NCBI GenBank assembly: GCA_014728035.1
Contig: WJMJ01000071.1
Location: forward strand, 1-64,000
DNA: 64,000 bases
Reading direction: 5' to 3'
From: Promethearchaeota archaeon
GTDB taxonomy: Archaea > Asgardarchaeota > Thorarchaeia > Thorarchaeales > Thorarchaeaceae
The position numbers were made by a program, and so were the translations under genes. The notes under the pieces are model-generated. The model was not told the DNA's origin. It saw nothing but the letters and a program-made list of their open reading frames with translations, and did not search any database. This document shows positions 26,139 through 35,644 of the stretch, piece after piece. How positions within the stretch are numbered: the stretch's first letter is position 1; each line of letters begins with the position of its first letter.

Positions 26139-26924
26139 ATGACTGAAGAAGTAGTTCTCTACGATAGTGATAGTGGTATTGCAACAATTACCATTAACAG
26201 ACCAAAGAAGTATAATGCATTGAATAGCCAAGTAGTGAAATCATTGCATGAGGCATTCAAGAAAGCTGAAGCCGATAACGATGTACGTGTTGTGATTTTG
26301 ACTGGTGCTGGTGAAAAAGCCTTCGCAGCGGGTGCTGATATTGGAGAGTTTCAGGATAAGGATGGTAATACCGTGTTACCTCTTGCTGAGAATGGGCAGA
26401 ACCTCTGTAAATTCATCGAGTCCATGAGCAAACCTGTAATTGCCGCAGTGAATGGTTTTGCGCTTGGAGGCGGTTGTGAAATTGCAATGGCGTGTGATAT
26501 TCGTTATGCTTCAACAAACGCGCGTTTTGGACAACCAGAGATAAATCTCGGAATCATTCCAGGCTTCGGTGGAACAGTAAGACTTCCACGAATAGTTGGA
26601 ATGGGTATTGCAAAAGAACTTGTTTACACTGGAGACCAGATTAAAGCCGAAGAGGCACTACGAATCGGCCTGATCAATCGAATGTTTGTATCTGTTGAAG
26701 AGTTGGTTGAAGGAACTAAGAAACTTGCTACAAAATTAGCTGCAAAGCCCGGTGTCGCAATTAAGTTAGCGAAAGCGTCTTTGAATAACGCTTTTGAGAT
26801 GACTATGGAGAAGAACCTCGAATTTGAAGTCAAGCAATTCTCTGCGGTTTTTGATACAGCTGACAAACAAGAAGGTGTAGATGCATTCTTGGATAAGCGA
26901 GATCCAACGTTCAAACATAAATAA
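26139..26924 (+). CDS. enoyl-CoA hydratase (crotonase) 2
   Basis: A canonical crotonase of 261 residues: GAGEKAFAAGADIGEF, NGFALGGGCEIAMACD with the first catalytic glutamate, and GQPEINLGIIPGFGGTVRLPR with the second. It hydrates trans-2-enoyl-CoA (the second beta-oxidation step) and is closest in layout to bacterial 3-hydroxybutyryl-CoA dehydratase-type crotonases. The ATG is preceded by GGAGTGG-like sequence. A bidirectional terminator hairpin separates it from the convergent metallo-hydrolase gene. Confidence 0.9.
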   Translation: MTEEVVLYDSDSGIATITINRPKKYNALNSQVVKSLHEAFKKAEADNDVRVVILTGAGEKAFAAGADIGEFQDKDGNTVLPLAENGQNLCKFIESMSKPVIAAVNGFALGGGCEIAMACDIRYASTNARFGQPEINLGIIPGFGGTVRLPRIVGMGIAKELVYTGDQIKAEEALRIGLINRMFVSVEELVEGTKKLATKLAAKPGVAIKLAKASLNNAFEMTMEKNLEFEVKQFSAVFDTADKQEGVDAFLDKRDPTFKHK

Positions 26925-26925
26925 C

Positions 26926-26942
26926 AGAGGCCTTTGGCCTCT
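26926..26942. terminator. bidirectional hairpin terminator
   Basis: AGAGGCC (26926-26932) and GGCCTCT (26936-26942) form a perfect seven-base stem with a TTT loop between two convergent stop codons. A pyrimidine tract follows on the plus strand. Confidence 0.65.
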
Positions 26943-27876
26943 ACTTCCTTTCTATCATCAGAATCTCATTCTCTTCACGAATCATGCTCTTTGATTTCAA
27001 AATCTCTAGATGTTTTGATACCATGAACTCTTCAAAGATTAAAAACAAATCAAGAGGAATGCGTGGATAGATTGTTGGAGCTTTACATAGTTTATCCAGT
27101 GTGTTCAAACCCTGCTCAATATTTTTTAGAATCTTCATTTCGCGTTTTTCAAAGGATTCAAGGAAGTCCTGTAATCTTTTGATAAGGTTGTCTTCGACTG
27201 GGTTTATGAGATGACTACTTATACCCACATTGGGCTCTAAATCAATGATCAGTTGTACAGAATCTTTGAATTCGCTTATGATGCTTACCTCATTTCCATA
27301 CCAAGGCCCAAACCTTGTAAGGTCTATATCAACAAGCAAAATGGTATCAGTCCCATTGATACCGATACATGTATGATCTGGTGTGTGGCCAGGTGTATGA
27401 ATTGGTAGAAGTGATATTGATCCGCAGTCAATCTCTTTTCTGTCTTGAAAGTACCCCGTGATATTATAACTACTTTTAACATGCGGTAACCATTCTAGCA
27501 ATATTTTCTCCCAATATTTTCTGTATTTATGGTCTTGAACGCCATAATATTGCATCATACCTTCAAAGGTTTTCACTGCATCCTGACCTGCTGGATGACA
27601 TAATACCTCACAGTTTGTCTTTTCCCATATTTGCTGAGCATAGCCCTTATGATCGATGTGAAAATGAGTCAAAACTATTCTGTCAATATTATCAAAACTA
27701 TACTTGAGATCTCGGAGTGTCTGTTCTATATTGGTCAGAGATGATCCCGCATCAACAAGTGTTACTATCTCATCATCTATTAGAAGAGAATTTGCCTCTG
27801 GAAATTTTGACCGATTATCACCTCTGATAAGATGTACATTTGTTTGTATTTCCTTGTGGATTTGATAATCTGGCAT
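26941..27876 (-). CDS. metallo-beta-lactamase-fold hydrolase
   Basis: The 311-residue protein has the metal-binding HFHIDH (71-76), a following histidine in CHPAG, and HTPGHTPDHTC for the remaining ligands. The invariant Asp is in LLVDIDLTRFG. The fold hydrolyses thioesters, lactones or phosphoesters. With beta-oxidation genes on one side, an acyl-CoA thioesterase or glyoxalase II-like role is plausible but not shown. The C-terminal ~90 residues are helical and may restrict the active site. A GAAGGAACC site precedes the ATG. Confidence 0.85.
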   Translation of the reverse strand: MPDYQIHKEIQTNVHLIRGDNRSKFPEANSLLIDDEIVTLVDAGSSLTNIEQTLRDLKYSFDNIDRIVLTHFHIDHKGYAQQIWEKTNCEVLCHPAGQDAVKTFEGMMQYYGVQDHKYRKYWEKILLEWLPHVKSSYNITGYFQDRKEIDCGSISLLPIHTPGHTPDHTCIGINGTDTILLVDIDLTRFGPWYGNEVSIISEFKDSVQLIIDLEPNVGISSHLINPVEDNLIKRLQDFLESFEKREMKILKNIEQGLNTLDKLCKAPTIYPRIPLDLFLIFEEFMVSKHLEILKSKSMIREENEILMIERK

Positions 27877-27974
27877 ATTTGGTTCCTTCTATTCATACGT
27901 CAATGATTTCCGTACTATTCATATCTTAGAAGCCCCCAACAAAAAGTATCCCATAATGACATGTGGTGTTATCA

Positions 27975-29429
27975 ATGAGTCAGAGATTATTTGCAGTTTT
28001 CGATGTTGGAACAACTGGTGCAAGGTCTGTTATTGTAGATGAAGAAGGTAGGGAGGTCAGCAAGGCATATGAAGAATACCCTCAGAAACCCCGTGATATT
28101 AAGATACACGAGGAGCTAGCAGAAACCTATTGGCGTACTGCCTGCAATACGATGCAGAGAGCAATTGCAAAACATGGTTCAGCTGATGGGATAGTAGGGG
28201 TGGTTCTTGCAACAACAAGAGACTGTGTTACACCTATTGACAAGGATGGTAATCCCCTAGCACCTACCGTAACTTGGGTGGACAATCGGTCCACTGATAG
28301 TGCAAAAGAAATGGCGGAAGATATTGGACCTCGCAAGAGCGTTAACAAAATTCTTTGGTTTAAAGAAAATAGACCACAGTTATTTGACAAGACCTTCAAA
28401 TTTCTTCATTTGGATGCATATTTGAACTATCGTTTGTGTGGTGAAATGAAAAGTGAACCAGCAAATGCCAGATATGGTCCCATTGACCACGATACCCTTG
28501 AATGGTCCACTGCACTATGCGAGCAGATAGGAATACCTATTGACAAGCTTGCTGAGATTACTGAACCTGGAACTGTAATCGGAGGTATCACTGCTGAAGC
28601 ATCTAAGAAGACTGCTTTGAGAAAGGGTACTATGGTTATTATGGGTAGTGGAGATCAACAATGTTCTGCACTAGGAACTGGGACAATACAAAAAGGTATA
28701 CTAAAGGCCACGACAGGTACTGGAACATTTGTAATCACACATACTGATGAACACATAGAAGATCCATATGTGATGTTTTCAAATCCCTCAGCAATACCCG
28801 GAAAGTGGATATTAGAAGGAGTAACGCCAGGAACAGGACTTGCATATCGTTGGTATCGTGATAATTATTGTGAGCCAGAAAAAATGATGGCAGCTAAGAG
28901 CGATGAGGGAGTATATGATCTAATGGAACAATCAGCAAGTGCTATTCCTGCAGGAAGTGATGGGCTTGTTATTTTTCCATTTATGGCATATAACAAAGGG
29001 ATATTCTACAATGTTGGTTTCAATCACACTCGTGCTCATATTGCTCGTGGAATCATGGAAGCTAATGGCTATAGTATCAATATGTATGTACAAATGATGG
29101 AGGGTATTCTGGATATCGAATTTGACGAGATGCGAATTGACGGCGGCGGTTCTAATTCACCTCTATGGCGTCAGATTATGGCAGATTGCACAAATAAGAC
29201 AGTTCTTCTTCCTCGCTCTCGTGACTCTACCGTCATTGGAGCGGCAATCTTAGGAACTGTTGGAAGTGGACTCTATGGTTCCTATGAAGAAGCCGTTACA
29301 AATATGCTCAAGATTGATGAACGTAGAGAACCAATTCCTGAAAATGTAGAGATTTATGAGAAGCAGTTTGGAATATTCAATAAGATTATGCTAGCTGAGA
29401 TGGCGGATATTATAGAATTGACCTCATAA
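27975..29429 (+). CDS. FGGY-family carbohydrate/glycerol kinase
   Basis: The protein of 484 residues has the FGGY phosphate motif FDVGTTGARSVIVD at the N-terminus, TPTVTWVDNRS, the metal Asp in GDQQCSALGTG, and the adenosine motif DGGGSNSPLWRQIMAD. Glycerol kinase is the natural guess because glpA, glpB and glpC follow. However, the substrate residues are not diagnostic and the spacing differs from classical GlpK (no SSRxxxF repeats), so it could phosphorylate another polyol. The ATG at 27975 is used; a GTG-led extension of four codons is possible. It ends at a long bidirectional hairpin. Confidence 0.8.
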   Translation: MSQRLFAVFDVGTTGARSVIVDEEGREVSKAYEEYPQKPRDIKIHEELAETYWRTACNTMQRAIAKHGSADGIVGVVLATTRDCVTPIDKDGNPLAPTVTWVDNRSTDSAKEMAEDIGPRKSVNKILWFKENRPQLFDKTFKFLHLDAYLNYRLCGEMKSEPANARYGPIDHDTLEWSTALCEQIGIPIDKLAEITEPGTVIGGITAEASKKTALRKGTMVIMGSGDQQCSALGTGTIQKGILKATTGTGTFVITHTDEHIEDPYVMFSNPSAIPGKWILEGVTPGTGLAYRWYRDNYCEPEKMMAAKSDEGVYDLMEQSASAIPAGSDGLVIFPFMAYNKGIFYNVGFNHTRAHIARGIMEANGYSINMYVQMMEGILDIEFDEMRIDGGGSNSPLWRQIMADCTNKTVLLPRSRDSTVIGAAILGTVGSGLYGSYEEAVTNMLKIDERREPIPENVEIYEKQFGIFNKIMLAEMADIIELTS

Positions 29430-29439
29430 AAGATAAGAA

Positions 29440-29481
29440 TGACTCAGAAAGGACCTCATCGATTGAGGCCCGTGAGTCATA
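29440..29481. terminator. bidirectional terminator, nested inverted repeat
   Basis: ATGACTC (29440-29446) and GAGTCAT (29475-29481) form the outer stem, and CCTCA (29455-29459) with TGAGG (29465-29469) forms an inner stem. It separates the FGGY kinase gene from the convergent small gene. Confidence 0.6.
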
Positions 29482-29488
29482 ATAATCA

Positions 29489-29758
29489 CTATTTATTATC
29501 CGAGTTCTGTTCCCAGATTCTTCCAAGAATTATTAGAGCAAGCACTGCTTCAGAACCAGTTACTCTTTGAGCTACATATTCAATACTTTCTGAGATAGTA
29601 TCCTCATAGTCCCACGCTGAACGTGCGAGCTGTACTAAATCATCGAACCGATGCTCGGGAATACCAATAGCTTCAGTTAGTTTTGATGCATCATGTGATA
29701 CAATATTCAGAGTGCCTAAATTATATGTTGGCATGTTTTTCACCAATATTTTATCCAT
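29489..29758 (-). CDS. hypothetical 89-residue protein
   Basis: A small helical protein of unknown family. It begins with a polar stretch (KNMPTYNLGTLNIVSHDA) and ends with a hydrophobic helix, EAVLALIILGRIWEQNSDNK. It is divergent from the glpA operon across a 197-base gap that holds a palindrome, so it may share a regulator with that operon. The start at 29758 lies close to the promoter; no other evidence for function was seen. Confidence 0.5.
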   Translation of the reverse strand: MDKILVKNMPTYNLGTLNIVSHDASKLTEAIGIPEHRFDDLVQLARSAWDYEDTISESIEYVAQRVTGSEAVLALIILGRIWEQNSDNK

Positions 29759-29840
29759 TTGGTATTTTACTTATCTATGTACCTTGCGTGGATACTAAAT
29801 AGAGTGTATACCTAATTGAATCGCAGATTATATACCAATA

Positions 29841-29872
29841 AAGGCTTTGCTCATATAATAATCGAAAGCCTT
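29841..29872 (+). promoter_or_regulatory. palindrome flanking the probable TATA box of glpA
   Basis: AAGGCTTT (29841-29848) and its inverse AAAGCCTT (29865-29872) enclose a 16-base spacer containing CATATAATAAT, a good TATA candidate. A repressor bound here would block TATA-binding protein. The first start codon is about 84 bases downstream. Its being an operator is inference from position and symmetry. Confidence 0.5.
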
Positions 29873-29955
29873 GTATTATTGTATCTGTTACAAAATATTA
29901 TCCCCAGAATCAGTTAATCTAGCTTATATCTCCAACAACAGGAGTCTTACTAAAA

Positions 29956-31611
29956 ATGGTTGATTATGATGTTGTAGTCATAGGTGGTGGCAGTACTGGT
30001 ACTGCTGTAGCTCGCGACTGTGCAATGAGAGGCTTTCGCACATTACTTCTTGAGCGTGATGATATTGCTTCTGCAACGGTTGGAACCTGTGCAGGAATGA
30101 TATCCTCTGGCCTGAAATACATGGATGAACCTGAGATTGTCGATATGTGTTCTGATGAGGTAGTTCACTTTCTTCGGATTGCTCGACATATCATTATGAA
30201 AAACCCTATACTAACACCTATGCTTGAGATGAGTGATCTCTCAAGTGGAGGGAATTTTGCAGAAGAGTATTCCAAACGGGCTGAATCACGAGATGTGCCT
30301 CCTGTGCTGTTTCTCACACCCGAAGACTCTCGTGAGATTGAACCCTCTCTAAATCCGGAGATTATTGCCTCTCTCTATTTCGAAGAATATTTCATAGATC
30401 CTTTTCGTTTATGTATCTTACAAGCAATGGATGCAAAGAACCATGGGGCTGATGTTAGAACGTATTGTGAATTGATAGATATTGATGTCAAAGATGGTAA
30501 GATTGCTGGAGTTGCATATTTCAATCGGATTACGCATGAAGAAGAGCGAGTTTCAACTAGCATTGTCATCAATGCAGCTGGTCCATGGGCATCAAAGGTT
30601 GCCAAATTTGCTGAGGCCAAGATTGATTTGCGTCTGAACAAGGGTGCACACGTAATCTTAGATCGAAGAGTTGTCAATGTAGGCGTAATTGCAAAAGCTG
30701 TTGATGGCCGGATGATCTATCTTTTTCCCCACGAAAACACTACACTTCTTGGTACAACTGCTATTGATACATGGGAAAACCCAGACACCCTTACAGCGAG
30801 TCACGATGAGATTGAATACCTATTACAGAGTATGGAGTGGGTAATTCCCTCTATTCGTGATGCACGAATAATTCGAACGATGGAAGGAGTTCGACCTCTT
30901 GTTGCAGACTGGAAGATTCCCGAGGGAAAAGTCACCCGTGGTTATGAGGTGATTGATCATTCTTCCCAGAATATTGAAGGTCTTATCAGCTTCACCGGCG
31001 GAAAACTGGTAATGTGCAGACATATGGCTGAAGCAGCCACTAATTTAGCTGCGGGAATGTTGAACGTAGAAACTGAATGCAGGACTCATCTGGAACCACT
31101 ACCCGGCAACGAAGATGATGTGGATGTTCTCGCTCTTGCTAAAGAATTCGATATAGCACAACATGCTGTAGAACGTCTGAGGGCTAGACGCGGAACTGAA
31201 ACAAGAATGATATTAGAATTAACAAGAGACCATCCAGAATGGAAAACAACAATCTGTACCTGTGAGCCAGTGATAGAGGCCGAACTTCGATACAGTATAC
31301 GAAATGAGTTTCCCCAAACTCTCAATGATTTACGTCGACGAGTTAGACTTGGCACTGGCCCCTGCCAAGCAACTTTTTGCACGTATAAGGCTGCTGCTAT
31401 CTTGGCGGACGAACGGGAACTAAGTGGGCATGATTTCCAACTGGATATACTCGATTTTCTATCCGAGCGATGGAAAGGCAAACGTCCCTCCTTCAGACGG
31501 GAACAGGTCATTCAGGAAGAGGTCGCTCAGGGAATGTACGCCTGTGTTGGAAATCTTGACTTGACTTTTGGGTCGGTCTACACTCGTAAACCATGGGAGG
31601 ATTGGTCATAA
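29956..31611 (+). CDS. glpA: glycerol-3-phosphate dehydrogenase subunit A (FAD), GlpA-type
   Basis: The 551-residue flavoprotein begins with VVIGGGSTGTAVARDCAMRG, the FAD dinucleotide fold, with RG-type LLLERDDIAS after it. The middle has FEEYFIDPFRLC and GVRPLVADW, typical of GlpA/GlpD. The C-terminal ~120 residues are a BFD-like [2Fe-2S] domain with CTC near residue 430 and CQATFC about 35 residues later, which distinguishes GlpA from GlpD. It oxidises glycerol-3-phosphate to DHAP, passing electrons to GlpB and GlpC. The start is well placed after ACAGGAG. Confidence 0.9.
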   Translation: MVDYDVVVIGGGSTGTAVARDCAMRGFRTLLLERDDIASATVGTCAGMISSGLKYMDEPEIVDMCSDEVVHFLRIARHIIMKNPILTPMLEMSDLSSGGNFAEEYSKRAESRDVPPVLFLTPEDSREIEPSLNPEIIASLYFEEYFIDPFRLCILQAMDAKNHGADVRTYCELIDIDVKDGKIAGVAYFNRITHEEERVSTSIVINAAGPWASKVAKFAEAKIDLRLNKGAHVILDRRVVNVGVIAKAVDGRMIYLFPHENTTLLGTTAIDTWENPDTLTASHDEIEYLLQSMEWVIPSIRDARIIRTMEGVRPLVADWKIPEGKVTRGYEVIDHSSQNIEGLISFTGGKLVMCRHMAEAATNLAAGMLNVETECRTHLEPLPGNEDDVDVLALAKEFDIAQHAVERLRARRGTETRMILELTRDHPEWKTTICTCEPVIEAELRYSIRNEFPQTLNDLRRRVRLGTGPCQATFCTYKAAAILADERELSGHDFQLDILDFLSERWKGKRPSFRREQVIQEEVAQGMYACVGNLDLTFGSVYTRKPWEDWS

Positions 31612-31612
31612 A

Positions 31613-32980
31613 ATGGAGCATGAATTTGATTTAGCTATTATTGGTGGTGGTATTGCTGGTCTCGCTGCTGGGACTATCGCTTCTGAATCTGGTCTAAAGA
31701 CAATCTTGGTCAGAAAAGGTCAAGGTTCGACATCCTACTCATCAGGGGCCATTGATATTCTAGGAAACCTTGTTGAGAGTCTATTCCCTTTGAGTCCTCT
31801 TGATACCTTATCTACTACTGGAGTGATTCGATCTACACATCCGTATGTCATTTTGGGTATTTCTGAGGATAATCGTGAAGTTGAGACCGAATTAATTGTT
31901 CAAAGGGTCAGAGACTCCACGAAATGGCTACAGAAGGGGCTGGATGGTTCTTGTGCTGAGTTTACTGGGGCTTTGGACCGAACTATGGAGGCAATAACCG
32001 TTCTAGGCACAACAAAACCCACATGCTTTGTTCAAAAGACGATGGATATGGGGAATCTTAGGGAGCATCACGACGAGAGTATTCTCCTCTTCGTTGACTT
32101 ATTAGGTCATCCTGATTTCAACGGTAGGCTTGCTGCACGGACTTTCGCAGAATTCCAGAGGTATGAGGATAAACCAGTCAAGAAAGTATCAAGCTGTTCA
32201 ATAACAATTGCTCCTTTTGGCAAACCTTACAATATTTCATCTGTGGAGATTGCCCGCCATCTTGATCATTCAGGACTACCTAGTGAGGCTCTCTCTGAGC
32301 TGAGAACGAATATTGAAAATACAGGTGCAACACATGTGGCTCTACCTCCTGTTATGGGAATTGAGTATGCTACTACTGTTTTACAGGAAATAGCGGACCT
32401 TGGCGTGCATCCATTTGAAGTCCTTTCTTTTCCACCATCAGTACCTGGTATGAGACTTCAACAATCACTGGACGATATGTATCTTGAATCTGGAGGGCAG
32501 ATGCATATTGGTACTGAAGTTGTGGGATTTGATTCTGCAGATGATAGAGTAAGTCGGATTATTGCGAAGAGTCCGCATAGACAGCTGGAAATTTCTGCTA
32601 CCGCAACAATACTTGCATCTGGGAAATTCATAGGTGGGGGAATTAGAGGAGCCGAGAGTGGCTTCAGAGAATCTATCTTTAATCTGGATACTGTAGATTT
32701 GAACTACAATCCAACAGATGATTTGAGACCTCAGAAGTTAACAGATCGCATTAATGTGAGTTACGAAGGTCACGCTGCTTTCAGTGTGGGTGTTCCCGTT
32801 GACCGATACTTCAGGCCTATAAATTATGATTCTCAAGTGGTATATGAGAATCTTTTCGCTGCTGGCTCTATTCTAGCTGGATACAATTATCCTGTTGAAA
32901 AGAGTGGTTTGGGTGTAGGTCTCACTACTGGTTATACTGCGGGATTGAACGCTATGAGATATATCAAGGAGGAACTCTAA
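31613..32980 (+). CDS. glpB: glycerol-3-phosphate dehydrogenase subunit B, GlpB-type flavoprotein
   Basis: The protein has an N-terminal FAD-binding GGGIAGLAAGTIA followed by STSYSSGAIDIL, a GlpB hallmark, and a C-terminal NLFAAGSILAGYNYP...GLGVGLTTGY block that closes the FAD site. It probably carries FMN/FAD as the electron-transfer subunit next to GlpA. The ATG at 31613 follows the glpA stop by one base; a TTG at 31568 would overlap glpA. About 455 residues, a little longer than bacterial GlpB. Confidence 0.85.
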   Translation: MEHEFDLAIIGGGIAGLAAGTIASESGLKTILVRKGQGSTSYSSGAIDILGNLVESLFPLSPLDTLSTTGVIRSTHPYVILGISEDNREVETELIVQRVRDSTKWLQKGLDGSCAEFTGALDRTMEAITVLGTTKPTCFVQKTMDMGNLREHHDESILLFVDLLGHPDFNGRLAARTFAEFQRYEDKPVKKVSSCSITIAPFGKPYNISSVEIARHLDHSGLPSEALSELRTNIENTGATHVALPPVMGIEYATTVLQEIADLGVHPFEVLSFPPSVPGMRLQQSLDDMYLESGGQMHIGTEVVGFDSADDRVSRIIAKSPHRQLEISATATILASGKFIGGGIRGAESGFRESIFNLDTVDLNYNPTDDLRPQKLTDRINVSYEGHAAFSVGVPVDRYFRPINYDSQVVYENLFAAGSILAGYNYPVEKSGLGVGLTTGYTAGLNAMRYIKEEL

Positions 32981-34210
32981 ATGAATGAAGAAGAAGCCTA
33001 TGAATTTGTTAGGGGGACCTTGAAAGAAGAAAGAATTATCCCTTACAAAGAGGACGAATTGAAAATAATCAAATCTATTGAACAATGCATCAATTGTGGG
33101 ATTTGTATAAATCATTGTCCAGTTGTGGCCGGGGTAGGGGTTGACCAGTTTAGCGGCCCTCGTAGCATCGCAGTTGAGCTGAGCCGTTCCCCTCCTGAAT
33201 TCTGGACCACCGGCGACAAGGTATATCTCTGTACTGGCTGCGGCACCTGTAGAGAGGTGTGCCCAAAATCTGTCAACATTCCTGAGATCGTCAATATGAT
33301 TCGAGCAAGAATATTCGAACACCGTCCAGACCTTGTTCCAAAAGAATTGCACAAAGTACTAGAAACTATCCATGAACATAAGAAGGCATTTGCGCCATGG
33401 GATGACCCTGAAGATAAGATTGACAGTCGTGATATGAGACTGGATCGATTGGGTCTACCTCTAGTTGGTATTGAGCACAAAGAAAGTGTTGATGTTTTAT
33501 TCTACCCTGGTTGCCAAGCAGAAGAAATGGCTCAGGAAGTTAAGGAAGCCGCAAAAGTACTTCTAAAACGATTTGATGTGAACTTTGCAGTACTTGATGA
33601 ATTTAGCTGCTGTGGACTACCCGCTCGCTTGATTGGTGATGATAAGACCGCAAGAGAGCTGAATAAATCTCTGAAGGATAAGATAAACTCTCTCGGAGTA
33701 AAAATGTTGGTTACAACTTGTGCAGGTTGTACTTCCAATATTAGTGATATAGCAGAGCGTGACAACTGGGATATTCCCATCTATCATCTGATTGAATACC
33801 TTGCTGAACACATCGGTATCGACAAACTTCAAGCAGAAATGGCACCAGACAAATCGAAAACAAAAATCACTGTACATGAACCCTGTCATCTTATCAGACA
33901 CACCTCCCGACAAATATTGGATTATGCCATAGAAATTCTACAGACTATTCCGAATGTTGAGGTTATTTCCTCCTCTGCTCGAGATTCTTGTTGTGGTGGC
34001 GGTGGAATGGTTGCACATCATGCACCAGGTGTTGCAAAATCGGTCGTTAGGATTAATCTTGCAGCCATAGATGCTACATCTGCATCACGAGTTGTAACCC
34101 CCTGCCCGTTATGTACTGCAACGTTGGAAGATAATCTCTATCGAAGTGGCAGTTCTGTCGATGTTGATGATCTGACCGTATTTATCGCAACCCATCTTTC
34201 TAAGGAGTGA
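32981..34210 (+). CDS. glpC: glycerol-3-phosphate dehydrogenase subunit C, GlpC/HdrD-type iron-sulfur protein
   Basis: Two [4Fe-4S] ferredoxin motifs (CINCGICINHCPVV and CTGCGTCREVCP) precede two CCG domains (CCGLPARL near residue 210, then CHLIRH and CCGGGGMVAHH). This is the GlpC/HdrD layout that moves electrons from the flavin subunits to a membrane quinone, methanophenazine or another acceptor. It is soluble, with no transmembrane helix. The ATG directly follows the glpB stop. Together with glpA and glpB it completes an anaerobic glycerol-3-phosphate dehydrogenase. Confidence 0.88.
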   Translation: MNEEEAYEFVRGTLKEERIIPYKEDELKIIKSIEQCINCGICINHCPVVAGVGVDQFSGPRSIAVELSRSPPEFWTTGDKVYLCTGCGTCREVCPKSVNIPEIVNMIRARIFEHRPDLVPKELHKVLETIHEHKKAFAPWDDPEDKIDSRDMRLDRLGLPLVGIEHKESVDVLFYPGCQAEEMAQEVKEAAKVLLKRFDVNFAVLDEFSCCGLPARLIGDDKTARELNKSLKDKINSLGVKMLVTTCAGCTSNISDIAERDNWDIPIYHLIEYLAEHIGIDKLQAEMAPDKSKTKITVHEPCHLIRHTSRQILDYAIEILQTIPNVEVISSSARDSCCGGGGMVAHHAPGVAKSVVRINLAAIDATSASRVVTPCPLCTATLEDNLYRSGSSVDVDDLTVFIATHLSKE

Positions 34211-34216
34211 AACGCT

Positions 34217-35644
34217 ATGATTGATACTGATACACTTGAAGAGTTAACAGATAGATTACAATCTCTACTTGGACCTGATTATGTCACTGTGCAACAGACC
34301 GATAAAGTTCTCAATGCACATGATGCTTGGCCTCTTAGTGAGGCAAAAATCAGAGCGGGAGAGATGTTACCTCTTGCTGATATCATTGTATTTCCTTCAA
34401 CTACCAGAGAGGTTTCTGAAATTCTAAAAATTGCCAACCAATTCAAAGTTCCCGTGATTCCTGTAGGGGGTGGTGCTGGAACATGTGGTGGCACTCTTGC
34501 TATTTATGGTGGAATCCAACTAGACATGAAACGATTTGATAAAATTCTAGACCTTGATGAGACCTCTATGCTGGTCCATGTGGAGGCCGGGGTAGTAGGA
34601 GTAGACTTGGAGGAATATCTGAATCGTCATGGGTATACATCAGGTCATACCCCCACCTCTGTTAGATCGTCAAATGTTGGTGGTTTTATCGCAACACGAT
34701 CTGGCGGATCTATGTCATCACTATATGGAAAAATCGAAGACCTTACCTTGGGGCTGGAGTTTGTTTTACCTAATGGTGAAGTGATTTCTTGTAAATCTAT
34801 TCCTCGCCATTCTGTTGGTCCAGATTTGAAACAATTATTCATCGGATCAGAGGGAACATTGGGTGTTATTACTGAAGCTACTTTGAAGATATTTCCACTA
34901 CCAGAAGAAAGACGATTTCGAAGTGTTTCTGTTCCAGATGTTTCAACTGGGTTAACTGTTATTCGTAGGATATTTCGTGCAGGAATTACTCCATCAATAA
35001 TACGACTCTACGATCCCGAGGACACTGCATTCAGCGTAAGCACTCATTTCAGTGTTGATGAGGGTGATTGCATGTTAATGTTAGCTTTTGATGGAACCCC
35101 TGCTCAGAATGACCTTGATGAGGAATCTGTCATGCAAATCAGTTTAGCTGATGGTGCTAAAGATTATGGAGCGGAACCTGCCAAAAGATGGTGGGATCAC
35201 CGTTATGATATGTATTATCCTAGTCCATTCACTACCTCAGGATATGCAATTGGTGACACAATAGATGTTGTTGCGACATATGATAAATTGGAACAGGTCT
35301 ATCACGCAATGAAATCAGCTATGGAAGCACATGAAGCAGTGGTATTATCTCATTTCTCGCATATGTATCCAACAGGAGGGAGCATCTATATGATATTCTT
35401 TACAGCTCAACCTGATGCTGATACTGCTTGGGCCACTTACAGGAAAATCTGGGATGATGGTGTAGCTGCCTGTCTCAGAGAAGGTGGAACCATGTCGCAT
35501 CAACATGGAGTAGGACTCTCAAGAAGCACTTACACGGAGAACGAATTGGGTTCTAGCTTTTCAGTTTTGAAGCGTATCAAACAAATTCTTGATCCTAATG
35601 AGATTATGAATCCAGGAAAACTTGGTCTGGGGGTTCGTAAATAA
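34217..35644 (+). CDS. FAD-linked oxidase resembling alkyl-DHAP synthase / GlcD
   Basis: A VAO-type flavoprotein of 475 residues. The FAD domain shows PVGGGAGTCGG, and the region from VRSSNVGGFIATRSGG through YGKIEDL, SVGPDLKQLFIGSEGTLGVITEATLKI and MSHQHGVG closely follows alkyl-dihydroxyacetonephosphate synthase. In eukaryotic AGPS the last motif carries three histidines; here the middle one is glutamine. The same fold covers glycolate and D-lactate oxidases (GlcD), and the next gene is a GlcF-like iron-sulfur protein. It therefore either makes an ether bond on a DHAP derivative or oxidises a 2-hydroxyacid. Both readings are open; context alone does not decide. Confidence 0.8.
   Translation: MIDTDTLEELTDRLQSLLGPDYVTVQQTDKVLNAHDAWPLSEAKIRAGEMLPLADIIVFPSTTREVSEILKIANQFKVPVIPVGGGAGTCGGTLAIYGGIQLDMKRFDKILDLDETSMLVHVEAGVVGVDLEEYLNRHGYTSGHTPTSVRSSNVGGFIATRSGGSMSSLYGKIEDLTLGLEFVLPNGEVISCKSIPRHSVGPDLKQLFIGSEGTLGVITEATLKIFPLPEERRFRSVSVPDVSTGLTVIRRIFRAGITPSIIRLYDPEDTAFSVSTHFSVDEGDCMLMLAFDGTPAQNDLDEESVMQISLADGAKDYGAEPAKRWWDHRYDMYYPSPFTTSGYAIGDTIDVVATYDKLEQVYHAMKSAMEAHEAVVLSHFSHMYPTGGSIYMIFFTAQPDADTAWATYRKIWDDGVAACLREGGTMSHQHGVGLSRSTYTENELGSSFSVLKRIKQILDPNEIMNPGKLGLGVRK

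Noticed and set aside
27975..29429. Definite glycerol kinase (GlpK)
   Set aside because: The glycerol context is suggestive, but FGGY substrate residues were not diagnostic, so only the family is claimed.
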